Below, piece by piece: positions 25,022-33,561 of a stretch of 64,000 nt of DNA; within the stretch, counting starts at the first letter, position 1; every line of letters begins with the position of its first letter. The notes under the pieces are model-generated. The model worked only from the letters and a program-made list of their open reading frames with translations. It had not been told where the DNA came from and did not search any database. The position numbers and the translations under genes are program-made. The stretch is taken from contig JBEIQE010000012.1 of assembly GCA_040376705.1 (NCBI GenBank), positions 1 to 64,000 on the forward strand, in the 5' to 3' direction. The DNA comes from JBEIQE01 sp040376705. Lineage in GTDB: Bacteria > Pseudomonadota > Alphaproteobacteria > UBA2400.

Positions 25022-25831
25022 ATGAAGAAGCATTATGGTATGATCATGGCAGCAGCACTGGTAGCTGGTTGCGCCGGTTTCACAGGTCAGGGTCATGTAG
25101 ATGACCTCAACGCAGCCGATCTGAGCGGCAGCGGCTTCTCAACCGCCCTCGCACGCGAATATCGCGATCTTTCGAATTTTGAGTGGAGCAAGATGCTCGA
25201 CTATCGTGATGGCAAGCATTACGCCGTTAAGGGCCTCGCCGCCGCTGCTGGCGAAGCTGTAGCTCCGGACGAAGTTGGTAGCCGTCATCTGCCCGAGTTC
25301 GCTCTGGCCGATATCACCGCCGGTCACGACCGTTTGGCCACCGCTCTTGCAGCTGGTGCTGGCGAGCGTCACCCCGACGTAGCAGCCCGTGCACAGGCCA
25401 AGTTCGACTGCTGGATGGAACAGCAGGAAGAAAACCACCAGCCTGACCATATCGCTGAATGCCGCAAGGAATTCGAAGATGCGATGGCCCAGATTGCTGC
25501 CAGCAAGTACATGGTGTTCTTCGACTTCGGTTCCTCAACCCTGACACGCGCTGCCCGCCAGATCATCTCGCAGGCCGCAACCGATGCCAAGGCTAACGGT
25601 ACCCGTCACTTCGAGATCGTTGGTCATACCGATACCGTTGGTGGTAATGCTGCTAACGTGGCGCTCTCACGTGCTCGTGCACAGGCTGTTAAGTCGGCTC
25701 TGATTGCCCGTGGTATTCGTGGTGCCAACGTTCACACCAGTGGCGCAGGCGAAAGCGCTCCGATGGTTGCCACCGCCGATGGCGTAAAGCAGCCGGAAAA
25801 CCGCCGCGCCGAAATCATCAGCTTCAAGTAA
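25022..25831 (+). CDS. OmpA-family outer-membrane lipoprotein
   Basis: A 269-residue protein with a lipoprotein signal (AAALVAGCAGF) that would be lipidated at the cysteine. The middle ~130 residues show no known domain. The C-terminal ~110 residues are an OmpA domain: VFFDFGSSTLTRAARQII, VGHTDTVGGNAANVALSRARAQAV and PENRRAEI. That domain binds peptidoglycan and would tie the outer membrane to the wall. GGAGG precedes the ATG, and the gene ends in a strong intrinsic terminator. The codon choice looks more biased than its neighbours, consistent with high expression. Confidence 0.88.
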   Translation: MKKHYGMIMAAALVAGCAGFTGQGHVDDLNAADLSGSGFSTALAREYRDLSNFEWSKMLDYRDGKHYAVKGLAAAAGEAVAPDEVGSRHLPEFALADITAGHDRLATALAAGAGERHPDVAARAQAKFDCWMEQQEENHQPDHIAECRKEFEDAMAQIAASKYMVFFDFGSSTLTRAARQIISQAATDAKANGTRHFEIVGHTDTVGGNAANVALSRARAQAVKSALIARGIRGANVHTSGAGESAPMVATADGVKQPENRRAEIISFK

Positions 25832-25850
25832 GCTGGTTTCAGTAACAAGA

Positions 25851-25879
25851 AAGGGCTGCAGGAAACTGCAGCCCTTTTT
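25851..25879 (+). terminator. Intrinsic terminator of the OmpA-like gene
   Basis: An 11-bp stem, aagggctgcag with ctgcagccctt, encloses a GAAA tetraloop and runs straight into a T-run on the plus strand. The GNRA-type loop and T-tract make this a textbook intrinsic terminator. Confidence 0.93.
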
Positions 25880-25899
25880 GTTTGTGCGGTATCGGTCAA

Positions 25900-26220
25900 T
25901 CAGGGTTTAGCGGCTACGGCGACTGGGCGTACGGTAGGTGTAGGTGCGTCTGGAGCTGTAGCAGCGTTGATGGCAGCGTTAGCTCCCAGAAATACGCCCG
26001 TGCCGATGACAGCTGCCTGTAGCCACTTGGGCGGTGTAACCGAGAAGATAACTGGCAAGGCAGTAATCATGCCAAAAACAATGTTGGGGCCGCTTGGGCT
26101 CGCCGCATGCAGACCGGTCAGCGCGAGGCCTGATCCTGCACCGGCCACAACCGACTGGGTGTTCTCACTTAATGAGTGCCAGCGGTCACGAATTGTACGT
26201 GCGGTATCTGTGAGCGACAT
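25900..26220 (-). CDS. Small membrane protein of unknown function
   Basis: A 106-residue protein. An N-terminal charged helix (MSLTDTARTIRDRWHSLSENTQ) is followed by two hydrophobic segments, about residues 24-36 and 45-80, and a Pro/Ala-rich tail. It resembles in layout the 105-residue protein at 9088-9405, but no sequence identity is evident. No family is recognised. Confidence 0.55.
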   Translation of the reverse strand: MSLTDTARTIRDRWHSLSENTQSVVAGAGSGLALTGLHAASPSGPNIVFGMITALPVIFSVTPPKWLQAAVIGTGVFLGANAAINAATAPDAPTPTVRPVAVAAKP

Positions 26221-26333
26221 GATTTTTTCCCCCGAATTATAAGTCTGATGCGAGATTAGGTGAAATAACCCTGTGACATCAAGGTTATTATGCAGCAGTT
26301 GAAGTTGGGCAGCTACCTACCTATATTGAGAGC

Positions 26334-26726
26334 ATGTACCAGCTAACCACCCGCGATATCAGCATTTCCGTCGAGCCGATTTACCTCGAGGAGCAATCAC
26401 AGCCTGACGACAGCCAGTATGTGTGGGCGTATCACGTCCGCATCGAAAACTCGGGCAAAGAGGTTGTGACCCTGCGCCACCGCTACTGGAAGATTGTAGA
26501 TGCCAAGGGCCGTGTACAGGAAGTGCGCGGCGCGGGTGTGGTCGGCGAGCAGCCCGAGCTGAAGCCGGGCGAGGTGTTTGAATACACCAGCGGTACACCG
26601 CTTAATACCCCGAGCGGTATTATGGCCGGTACCTATGAGATGGAGAATGCCGACGGCGAGATGTTCAATGTCTCGATTCCGGCCTTCTCGCTTGATAGCC
26701 CGTATCAGCCCATTCGCCTGCAGTAA
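26334..26726 (+). CDS. apaG: ApaG domain protein
   Basis: A 130-residue protein of standard ApaG size and sequence: IEPIYLEEQS-like start, YHVRIENSG, TLRHRYWKIVDAKG, GVVGEQPELKPGEVFEYTSG and PSGIMAGTYEM. The ApaG fold is an Fn3-like beta sandwich. Its biochemical role in bacteria is not settled; genetic links to cobalt and magnesium handling exist. The gene is alone on this strand and convergent with the next one. Confidence 0.93.
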   Translation: MYQLTTRDISISVEPIYLEEQSQPDDSQYVWAYHVRIENSGKEVVTLRHRYWKIVDAKGRVQEVRGAGVVGEQPELKPGEVFEYTSGTPLNTPSGIMAGTYEMENADGEMFNVSIPAFSLDSPYQPIRLQ

Positions 26727-26728
26727 AT

Positions 26729-27220
26729 TCAGACCATGCCGGGGTGCGGGCGTAGGCCTGCATCACTGCGTGTATCCAGCCTGTCATGTACACGCTTGGG
26801 TCCGCCGGTATTTTGCGCCATATGCACATAACGGTAGCTGACCTGCCCTGCGGATGCGCCCGCACGCTGCTCAGCCCAAAACTGCTCGGTTTCAAGCTTG
26901 TGCTTGGCAAACTGTTCGCCATGGCCATAGCGGGCCTGCAGCAGCCCGATATACGAGCTTTCATCCAGCCGCTGGCAGGTGACGTGGCCTTGCTGCTCCA
27001 GTGTTTCGAGTATGGTGTAAATACGGCTCATCCCCACGCTGGCAGGAATGCCTGCAATAGCCATCAGTATGCGGGCAGGGCGGGCATAGGGCTGGCGGGC
27101 AGTGCGGGCAGCATGCCTTGAGTGCGCCACAATCTCCGAGCCGAACAGCCACGGCGGATTGGCTTTGAGGATATTAAAGACTTGTGTGGGGCCGTCGTCC
27201 TGCATGGTGGGCAGAGGCAT
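26729..27220 (-). CDS. Probable winged-helix protein
   Basis: A 163-residue protein. Residues 12-105 look like a winged helix: QVFNILKANPPWLFGSEIV, then GMSRIYTILETLEQQGHVTCQRLD, recalling PadR-type regulators. An Ala/Arg/Pro-rich insert separates the first two helices. The C-terminus is Gln- and Arg-rich. DNA binding is inferred. The start has no clear ribosome site, and an ATG 15 bases in is an alternative. It lies 32 bases after an RHH gene on the same strand. Confidence 0.5.
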   Translation of the reverse strand: MPLPTMQDDGPTQVFNILKANPPWLFGSEIVAHSRHAARTARQPYARPARILMAIAGIPASVGMSRIYTILETLEQQGHVTCQRLDESSYIGLLQARYGHGEQFAKHKLETEQFWAEQRAGASAGQVSYRYVHMAQNTGGPKRVHDRLDTRSDAGLRPHPGMV

Positions 27221-27252
27221 AGGGACTTATGCCCATCCCTGTCAAGCATAGC

Positions 27253-27663
27253 TTAGCGCCACGGCATGCCATTGGTGCCGTTGCGCAGGGTGAGGCGGCG
27301 GGGCCGGGCTGCCTGTGTGGGGTAGAGGATTTTGCCATACCCATGGCCTGCGCGCGCATGGCCCTCCTCAGTGGCAGCCGCCCTGAAATAGGCCATAATA
27401 AACACACGGATAGCAGCAGTAAGGGTGCAATCATCCGGTTTGTTGCTGTTAATCAGGCTGCAAATCTCATGCGCATTGCGCCCTTCACGCCTTACAATAT
27501 CAAACAGGGCGGCCCACATATCCGGTTCAAGGCGGGCGCTGGTGCGCTTTCCGTCTATCACCAGATTGCGGCTGACCAGGCTGGAGCGGCGGCGTGCATT
27601 GCCGGTAGCCGCATCGCCTGCCGGCGGCGTAAACGGGGTGCTGGGGCTGAAGCTTGCGGTCAT
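27253..27663 (-). CDS. Ribbon-helix-helix domain protein (RHH_4 type)
   Basis: A 136-residue protein with a central block RNLVIDGKRTSARLEPDMW, then ALFDIVRREGRNAHEICSLI and TLTAAIRVFIMAYFRAA. This is the RHH_4 arrangement common in alphaproteobacteria. GAGGAGA precedes the ATG. RHH proteins usually bind DNA as dimers; this subgroup's targets are not known. The N-terminus is Pro/Ser/Ala-rich and the C-terminus basic. Confidence 0.75.
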   Translation of the reverse strand: MTASFSPSTPFTPPAGDAATGNARRRSSLVSRNLVIDGKRTSARLEPDMWAALFDIVRREGRNAHEICSLINSNKPDDCTLTAAIRVFIMAYFRAAATEEGHARAGHGYGKILYPTQAARPRRLTLRNGTNGMPWR

Positions 27664-27775
27664 GGCTGTCTCCTCAGATCAGAAGATCAGCCTAAATCAG
27701 GCGTTATATATTTGCAATCAATAGTTGCGTATGCGGGATTGCATACATATGCGTGTAATGCGCAGAAATAAATGG

Positions 27776-28048
27776 TTATTGGCTGTTAGGGATAATCGTC
27801 TCAATGCGCAGGGCGTGAATTTTATCTTTCAACTCAAGCGCGAGTAATGCGTATACTAAACGGTGCTGCTCGAGCTTGCTGCGGTTGCGAAACGCCTCAC
27901 TTTCGATTTTGACACGAAAGTGAGATTCGCCCCCTTCTTTCGCACCAATATGTCCGGCGTGTTCTGCCGAGAAATCCTCAACTTCCAGCAGGCTGGGGCT
28001 AAGTCCTTCTCGGAGCTTGCTTTCTATGGTTTTGAGCATATTTGTCAT
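27776..28048 (-). CDS. bolA: BolA family protein
   Basis: About 90 residues from the ATG at 28048, which leads directly into the usual first helix. The family pattern is present: LLEVEDFSAEHAGHIGAKEGGESHFRVKI, then FRNRSKLEQHRLVYALL and KIHALRIETI. The conserved histidine in HALRI and the loop are the features used with monothiol glutaredoxins to coordinate a [2Fe-2S] cluster. The gene is divergent from a J-domain gene, a typical alphaproteobacterial layout. Confidence 0.92.
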   Translation of the reverse strand: MTNMLKTIESKLREGLSPSLLEVEDFSAEHAGHIGAKEGGESHFRVKIESEAFRNRSKLEQHRLVYALLALELKDKIHALRIETIIPNSQ

Positions 28049-28120
28049 GAAAGCTATGAGGCACAAACTTCAGCGCAGCACAAGATTGTTTCATTTAGAA
28101 AAATTACCCATACTGAGCAG

Positions 28121-28669
28121 ATGCGCCCTTGGTACGACGATCATACGCTCTGGAGCGACAACGCCAATACCGGCCCTCGCAGCTGCGAGCATCAGGGCTG
28201 CGCCGAAGAAGGCGTGCATCGTGCGCCTTACTCGCCGCAACAAACCAATAAATACCGCTGGTTCTGCCTCGAGCATGTGCGGGCTTATAACAAGAGCTGG
28301 GATTTTGCCAAAGGTCTGGGACCGGAAGAAATCGAGCAGCTCATCCGGTTTGATACCATCTGGCAGCGCGAGACCAAGCCTTTGGGCAACTGGCGTACCA
28401 AAGACCGCCTGCTGCGTGCCCGCGCCCGCCATTTTGCTTTTGGTGAAGAGGGCTTTACCCATACCGCCCCGCAGTACACCCCCAAGGTGGCGGCAGCGCT
28501 GGCGACCTTCGAGCTTGACGTCATGCCCGCGCCCGAAGTGCTGCGGTCCCGCTACCATGAGCTGGCCAAAAAATACCATCCCGACGCCAATGGCGGGAAT
28601 AAAGCCGCCGAAGAGCGCCTGAAGGATATCAATCAGGCCTATGCCGCGCTTAAAGAGTTTCTTAAATAG
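28121..28669 (+). CDS. J-domain (DnaJ-like) protein
   Basis: A protein of 182 residues from the ATG at 28121. The N-terminal half has a conserved alphaproteobacterial segment with paired cysteines and aromatics: CEHQGCAEEGVHRAP and YRWFCLEHVRAYNKSW. The C-terminal ~60 residues are a J domain: LRSRYHELAKKYHPDANGGNKAAEERLKDINQAYAAL, with the HPD tripeptide that stimulates DnaK. The same frame stays open upstream to 27863 but that stretch overlaps bolA and has no good start. It precedes cobS, as in many relatives. Confidence 0.88.
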   Translation: MRPWYDDHTLWSDNANTGPRSCEHQGCAEEGVHRAPYSPQQTNKYRWFCLEHVRAYNKSWDFAKGLGPEEIEQLIRFDTIWQRETKPLGNWRTKDRLLRARARHFAFGEEGFTHTAPQYTPKVAAALATFELDVMPAPEVLRSRYHELAKKYHPDANGGNKAAEERLKDINQAYAALKEFLK

Positions 28670-28736
28670 GCCGAATTTCTGCTTTTAAATCAATCCGCAG
28701 GTTTGATTTCGTTCCGAAATGCACTAAAACAGGGAC

Positions 28737-29720
28737 ATGACTACACTCGCCCCCGTTTCTCCCGACATGCGCCCCGATATTCAGGTTTCGGTGCGCCAGA
28801 CCTTCGGCATCGATTCCGACCTCATGGTCCCTGCTTTCTCCCAGCCGTGCGAGCATGTGCCCGCGGTTGATGAGACCTATCATTTCGACCGGGATACGAC
28901 GCTGTCCATCCTCGCTGGCTTTGCCCATAACCGCCGCGTGATGGTGCAGGGCTACCATGGGACGGGTAAGTCCACCCATATCGAGCAGGTGGCCGCGCGC
29001 CTTAACTGGCCGCTCATCCGCATCAATCTTGATAGCCACATCAGCCGTATCGACCTGATTGGTAAGGACGCGATTGTACTCAAGAACGGTCAGCAGGTAA
29101 CCGAATTTAAGGAAGGCCTGCTCCCTTGGGCGCTGCAAAACCCGGTAGCACTGGTGTTTGACGAGTATGACGCTGGCCGTCCGGATGTGATGTTCGTGAT
29201 CCAGCGCGTGCTCGAAGCCGAAGGCAAGCTCACGCTGCTGGACCAGAACCGCGTACTGCACCCGCACCCGGCTTTCCGTCTGTTTGCGACGGCCAATACC
29301 ATCGGCCTTGGTGATACCTCGGGCCTATATCACGGCACGCAGCAGATCAACCAGGGGCAGATGGACCGCTGGAACATTGTCACCACGCTTAACTACCTGC
29401 CGCATGACGACGAAGCCAAAATCGTACTCGCCAAAATGCCGACCTACAGCAGCACTGACGCTGGCCGCAAGCAGGTGAATGATATGGTGCGTCTGGCCGA
29501 TCTTACCCGTGCTGGCTTTATTAATGGCGATATTTCAACCGTCATGAGTCCGCGTACCGTTATTACATGGGCGCAGAATACCGAGATTTTCGGCGATCTG
29601 GCCTTTGCCTTCAAGGTTACGTTCCTCAACAAGTGCGATGAGATGGAGCGCGCCACTGTGTCCGAATATTACCAGCGTTGCTTTGGCGTCGATCTGCTCA
29701 AGCCGCTAAAAGTACAATAA
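28737..29720 (+). CDS. cobS: CobS-type AAA+ ATPase, cobaltochelatase subunit
   Basis: A 327-residue AAA+ ATPase of normal CobS length. Walker A is GYHGTGKST and Walker B is ALVFDEYDAG; FATANTIGLGDTSGLY holds sensor I. It matches CobS, which with CobT and CobN inserts cobalt into hydrogenobyrinic acid a,c-diamide in aerobic cobalamin synthesis. No cobN is in the window, and CobS/CobT are kept in many alphaproteobacteria. An unrelated membrane protein gene lies between cobS and cobT here. Confidence 0.92.
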   Translation: MTTLAPVSPDMRPDIQVSVRQTFGIDSDLMVPAFSQPCEHVPAVDETYHFDRDTTLSILAGFAHNRRVMVQGYHGTGKSTHIEQVAARLNWPLIRINLDSHISRIDLIGKDAIVLKNGQQVTEFKEGLLPWALQNPVALVFDEYDAGRPDVMFVIQRVLEAEGKLTLLDQNRVLHPHPAFRLFATANTIGLGDTSGLYHGTQQINQGQMDRWNIVTTLNYLPHDDEAKIVLAKMPTYSSTDAGRKQVNDMVRLADLTRAGFINGDISTVMSPRTVITWAQNTEIFGDLAFAFKVTFLNKCDEMERATVSEYYQRCFGVDLLKPLKVQ

Positions 29721-29749
29721 GATTTGGGAAAGATTAGGGGAAGCTCGCC

Positions 29750-30373
29750 ATGATTATCGTCAAGTTTTTTGCCGGTCTCATTATTATCATCACCTTGGGC
29801 TTTGCCGTCGCGGGCCAGTTCTACGAGCCTTATAATCCCAATGCCGTCATGGAGCAGACTGATGTGCAGGCGGTTGTCGGTAATAACGATGCGCCCGTGC
29901 AGGTCGAGCGCCGCCGTGGTGCGGTAGTCTGCAAGTTTGATCCGGTAACCGATAGTCCGCAGCAGTTTGCGGCCGACTACCTGTTTGGCGAGCTGTATCG
30001 TGAAGGTGATATCTATACCTTCAGCGCGCGCGTGGCTGTGCCATCGGGCGGCTATACCGTCAGCTTTGGTACCATGTCGCTGGTGGGCACGCAGGTCATT
30101 CTTGAGGCCTTCCTGAATAAGCCTAATGGCATGGCGCTGGAGATGATTGATACTGTTGGTATTCAGCGCAGTGTGCGTCTGCCAGCTGAGGCTTTGACCT
30201 TGCGCGTGGTGCTGCGTCGTAACTTTGCCTGGGGCCCTGATTCCATTATCTGCTCGGTCATGCGTCCAGCTGTAATTGCGCCGCCAAGCACACCTGTGCC
30301 TGCCCCCACTGCGCCGGTTGCACCTGTTACCACGGCTCCTGTTGCGCCAGCGCCAGCTACTACCACTCCATGA
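29750..30373 (+). CDS. Unknown membrane-anchored protein encoded between cobS and cobT
   Basis: A 207-residue protein with one N-terminal hydrophobic segment (FFAGLIIIITLGFAVAG) that could be a signal anchor. The following ~150 residues look beta-rich (YTFSARVAVPSGGYTVSFGTMSLVG, LTLRVVLRRNFAW). The last ~35 residues are Pro/Ala/Thr repeats. Its stop overlaps the cobT start as ATGA, so all three genes are likely one transcript. The beta-rich part looks like a periplasmic domain. No family is recognised. Confidence 0.65.
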   Translation: MIIVKFFAGLIIIITLGFAVAGQFYEPYNPNAVMEQTDVQAVVGNNDAPVQVERRRGAVVCKFDPVTDSPQQFAADYLFGELYREGDIYTFSARVAVPSGGYTVSFGTMSLVGTQVILEAFLNKPNGMALEMIDTVGIQRSVRLPAEALTLRVVLRRNFAWGPDSIICSVMRPAVIAPPSTPVPAPTAPVAPVTTAPVAPAPATTTP

Positions 30374-32199
30374 CGCTGGAAACGCCGCTCGACCAGTTTA
30401 AACGGGCGACCACCAATGCGGTGCGCGCGCTGGCCGAGCGCAAGGATGTGCTGGTGGGCTTCAGTGCCGAACCCTCAGGCGTAGTCGGCGCCCGTGCCAA
30501 GGTGCCTTTGCCCAGCCTCGAGATGGACCCTGCCAAGCTTGCTACCCTGCGCGGCGCCGCAGATGCTGCAGCTTTGTGGCTGCGCCATCATGATGATGAT
30601 ATCCATTTAGCCCGTATGCCTGAGGGCACACAAACACAGGCTGCTTTTGAGGCTTTAGAGCAGGCGCGGGTAGAGGCTTTAGGCGCGCGCGATATGGTGG
30701 GCGTGGCGCAAAACCTTACCGCTGCGCTTGAGCAGAAGTACCATGTGCAGGGGTACGATCGCTTCATGAACAAAGAAGAGGTACCGCGCGCTGAAGTGCT
30801 GCGCTTGCTGCTGCGTGAAGCGCTTACCGGTGCGCCGCCGCCACCCTCTGCCGTTACAGCAGTTGAGTTACTACGAGCCGACCTCACGCCCAAGCTGGCC
30901 AGGAAACTCGAGAAATTTGAGGCCGCCCTCACTAATCAGTCAAAATTTGCCAAGCTGGCGCGCGACCTGCTGGCCGAGCTGCGGCTTGATGAAAACACAG
31001 CCGAGAAGAGCGAAGAAGAACCGGAAGAAAACAGCGACACGGCTGAAGAAGAGCAGCAGCCACAGGAAGACGAGGGCCAGAGCGATGAAGGCGGTGACGA
31101 CCAGCCGGATAGCAACGCTACGCAAAAAGCCCCTGCCGAAATGGCCGATATGGACAGTGATGGCGGGCAGGATGCCGAGGGCCAGATGCTGGCTGGTGAA
31201 GATGAAGACGAAGAGCCCACCCCCGGCGCCCCGCCGCGCCCGCCCGAAGCTGCAGTCGATATCAATAACCTGCCGGGCTATCATGTATTCAGCCGCGGGT
31301 TTGATGAGGTCGTGGGGGCCGAGCAGCTGGCCGAGCCGGATGAAATTACCCGCCTGCGTGAGTTGCTCGATCGCCAGCTCATGCCGCTACAGGGCGCTAT
31401 TGCCCGCCTTGCCAACAAGCTGCAGCGCCGCCTGTTAGCCAAGCAGCAGCGCAGCTGGCAGTTTGATTTAGAAGAAGGCCTGCTCGACGCTGCCCGCCTT
31501 GCCCGCGTGGTGACTAACCCCACCATGTCGCTCTCTTTCAAGCGCGAGCGGGATACAGATTTCAGAGATACCATTGTTACCCTGCTGATTGATAATTCAG
31601 GCTCCATGCGCGGCAGGCCTATTACCATTGCGGCGTTGTCGGCTGATATTCTGGCCCGCACGCTCGAGCGCTGTGCAGTAAAGGTCGAGATTCTGGGCTT
31701 TACCACGCGTGCCTGGAAGGGTGGCCGTGCGCGCGAGGCCTGGGCGCAGCAGGGCAAGCCGATTAACCCCGGCCGTCTCAATGACCTGCGCCATATTGTT
31801 TATAAGCCAGCTGATACACCCTGGCGGCGCACCCGCCGCGCGCTGGGCGTTATGCTGCGCGAAGGTATTTTAAAAGAAAACATCGATGGTGAAGCGCTGG
31901 CCTGGGCGCATGAGCGTCTGATGGCGCGGCCTGAGCAGCGCCGCATTCTTATGGTTATTTCAGACGGCGCGCCGGTGGATGATGCCACGCTGTCGGTCAA
32001 CGCGGGTAATTACCTCGAAATTCACCTGCGCCATGTGATCAATTACATCGAGACTCGATCACCGGTTGAGCTGGTGGCGATTGGTATTGGCCATGATGTA
32101 ACCCGCTATTATAAGCGGGCGGTAACCATCGTTGACGCCGAGCAGCTGGGCGGTACCATGATGGAAAAGCTCGCAGAATTGTTTGACGACCAGCATTAA
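30370..32199 (+). CDS. cobT: CobT-type cobaltochelatase subunit (vWA domain)
   Basis: A 609-residue protein with the CobT layout. A helical N-terminal ~210 residues are followed by a very acidic stretch (about residues 215-290; many Glu, Asp, Gln), then a von Willebrand A domain. The metal-dependent adhesion site reads LLIDNSGSMRGRP, and SDGAPVDD supplies a later acidic residue. CobT partners CobS in the cobaltochelatase. This protein is not the unrelated phosphoribosyltransferase also called CobT. The start overlaps the preceding stop. Confidence 0.93.
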   Translation: MTLETPLDQFKRATTNAVRALAERKDVLVGFSAEPSGVVGARAKVPLPSLEMDPAKLATLRGAADAAALWLRHHDDDIHLARMPEGTQTQAAFEALEQARVEALGARDMVGVAQNLTAALEQKYHVQGYDRFMNKEEVPRAEVLRLLLREALTGAPPPPSAVTAVELLRADLTPKLARKLEKFEAALTNQSKFAKLARDLLAELRLDENTAEKSEEEPEENSDTAEEEQQPQEDEGQSDEGGDDQPDSNATQKAPAEMADMDSDGGQDAEGQMLAGEDEDEEPTPGAPPRPPEAAVDINNLPGYHVFSRGFDEVVGAEQLAEPDEITRLRELLDRQLMPLQGAIARLANKLQRRLLAKQQRSWQFDLEEGLLDAARLARVVTNPTMSLSFKRERDTDFRDTIVTLLIDNSGSMRGRPITIAALSADILARTLERCAVKVEILGFTTRAWKGGRAREAWAQQGKPINPGRLNDLRHIVYKPADTPWRRTRRALGVMLREGILKENIDGEALAWAHERLMARPEQRRILMVISDGAPVDDATLSVNAGNYLEIHLRHVINYIETRSPVELVAIGIGHDVTRYYKRAVTIVDAEQLGGTMMEKLAELFDDQH

Positions 32200-32265
32200 C
32201 CAAATAGCGCTTGCTGGTTTGTAATTTTCGCTCCTATACCTAGTGTAAACAGGGAGCATAAAAAA

Positions 32266-33549
32266 ATGACAGATAAAACTAGAATAGTTACGCTCGATAA
32301 TGGGGCTGTTATCGTTGCACGCAAGTTTCCCGATAGCCAGACAGCGCATGTGCAATGGTCGATCAGCGCTGGCTCTTATGCCGAGCGCGCGGATGAGCAT
32401 GGTGTTGCTCACTTCCTTGAACATACGCTGGTTAATCCTGAAATTGTCTATCAGCCCATCAAGCGCCGCGGTGCTGATGTCAACGCTTATACCAGTTATG
32501 AGAATATCGCCATGTGGGCGCGCGTCATGCCCGAACATGTGGCTGACACGCAGCAACGCATTTTCGAACATGGCCTGATCAAGCCAGCCATTACCCAAGC
32601 CGATTTCGACCGCGAATTTGGCCCGATCAAAATGGAAATTACCAACCGTCTGGCCGATGCTGACCTGCGCCTTCATGTAAAGGCAAACGCGGTGATGTTC
32701 GCAGGCGAACCGCGGGCCCATTTTATTACGGGTACGCATGCCGATATGGATACGCATAATCTTGGCAAGCTGCGCAGCTTCTTTGCCCGCACGAGTGCGC
32801 CGCGTGGTACTGTGGCTTTGGTGGCAGGCAAGTTTGACCAGCGCGCATTTTTCAGGACAGCCGAAAAACTGCTGCGCGATCTGCCCGATACGCCTGTTGA
32901 AACCTCGGTTCCCGGTCATTTCCGCCCAGGAGAGGCCATTTTTGTCGAGCCGCCCAGCAGCGCCGACCTTTCGCCAAACGAGCAGGAGGTTAAGCTGATT
33001 GCCCGCTTCAAGGCGGTTTCATCAACCTCATCACAGCGCGTTGCCTTTAGCATTTTGTGCACCATGCTGAGCGATGGTATGGACTCGCCCCTTATGGTTG
33101 AGTTGCGTCACAAGCGCGGTCTTGTCTACGGCGTTGGCGCAGGCCTTGAGCTATGGGGTAATGATGGCAATGTTCAGGTAAGTCTTGATACTAGCCGTCA
33201 GAATATCGAACAGGCAACTCAGGTTCTGGCCACATCGCTGGCTCAGGCATCAACCTACCTCACGCAAGACCGCTTCCAGCGCGCGCATGACACCATGCGA
33301 TTTGCATTTGCCGATGCCAGCGAGAGTTCCAAAGGCTGGGCACAGCGGGCTGTAAATGACTTACGCCTGTTTGGCCGTATCCGTGAGCGGAGTGAGCTGA
33401 TGGCGCTATACGATGCTGTAACGCTGGATGATGTACGCAAAGCAGCCCTTACTGCCTTCACGCAGCCTGCATTCGTGGCTGCCATGGGGCCTGTCGAGGG
33501 CTTGAGTTTCAAACCTGTATTCGATAAGGCAATGAAGCTAACTGCGTGA
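32266..33549 (+). CDS. M16 family zinc metallopeptidase, first of a pair
   Basis: A 427-residue M16 peptidase-like protein. The inverted zinc motif HFLEH is at residues 49-53, and a Glu near 124 (IKMEI) fits the third ligand. The second-half domain contains SDGMDSPLMVELRHKRGLVYGVGA, which is the family's C-terminal hallmark. No signal peptide is seen, so it is probably cytoplasmic. GGGAG precedes the ATG. A similar protein follows 12 bases later, and M16 enzymes often act as homologous dimers. Substrate is unknown. Confidence 0.85.
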   Translation: MTDKTRIVTLDNGAVIVARKFPDSQTAHVQWSISAGSYAERADEHGVAHFLEHTLVNPEIVYQPIKRRGADVNAYTSYENIAMWARVMPEHVADTQQRIFEHGLIKPAITQADFDREFGPIKMEITNRLADADLRLHVKANAVMFAGEPRAHFITGTHADMDTHNLGKLRSFFARTSAPRGTVALVAGKFDQRAFFRTAEKLLRDLPDTPVETSVPGHFRPGEAIFVEPPSSADLSPNEQEVKLIARFKAVSSTSSQRVAFSILCTMLSDGMDSPLMVELRHKRGLVYGVGAGLELWGNDGNVQVSLDTSRQNIEQATQVLATSLAQASTYLTQDRFQRAHDTMRFAFADASESSKGWAQRAVNDLRLFGRIRERSELMALYDAVTLDDVRKAALTAFTQPAFVAAMGPVEGLSFKPVFDKAMKLTA

Positions 33550-33561
33550 GGGGTAGCCCGC

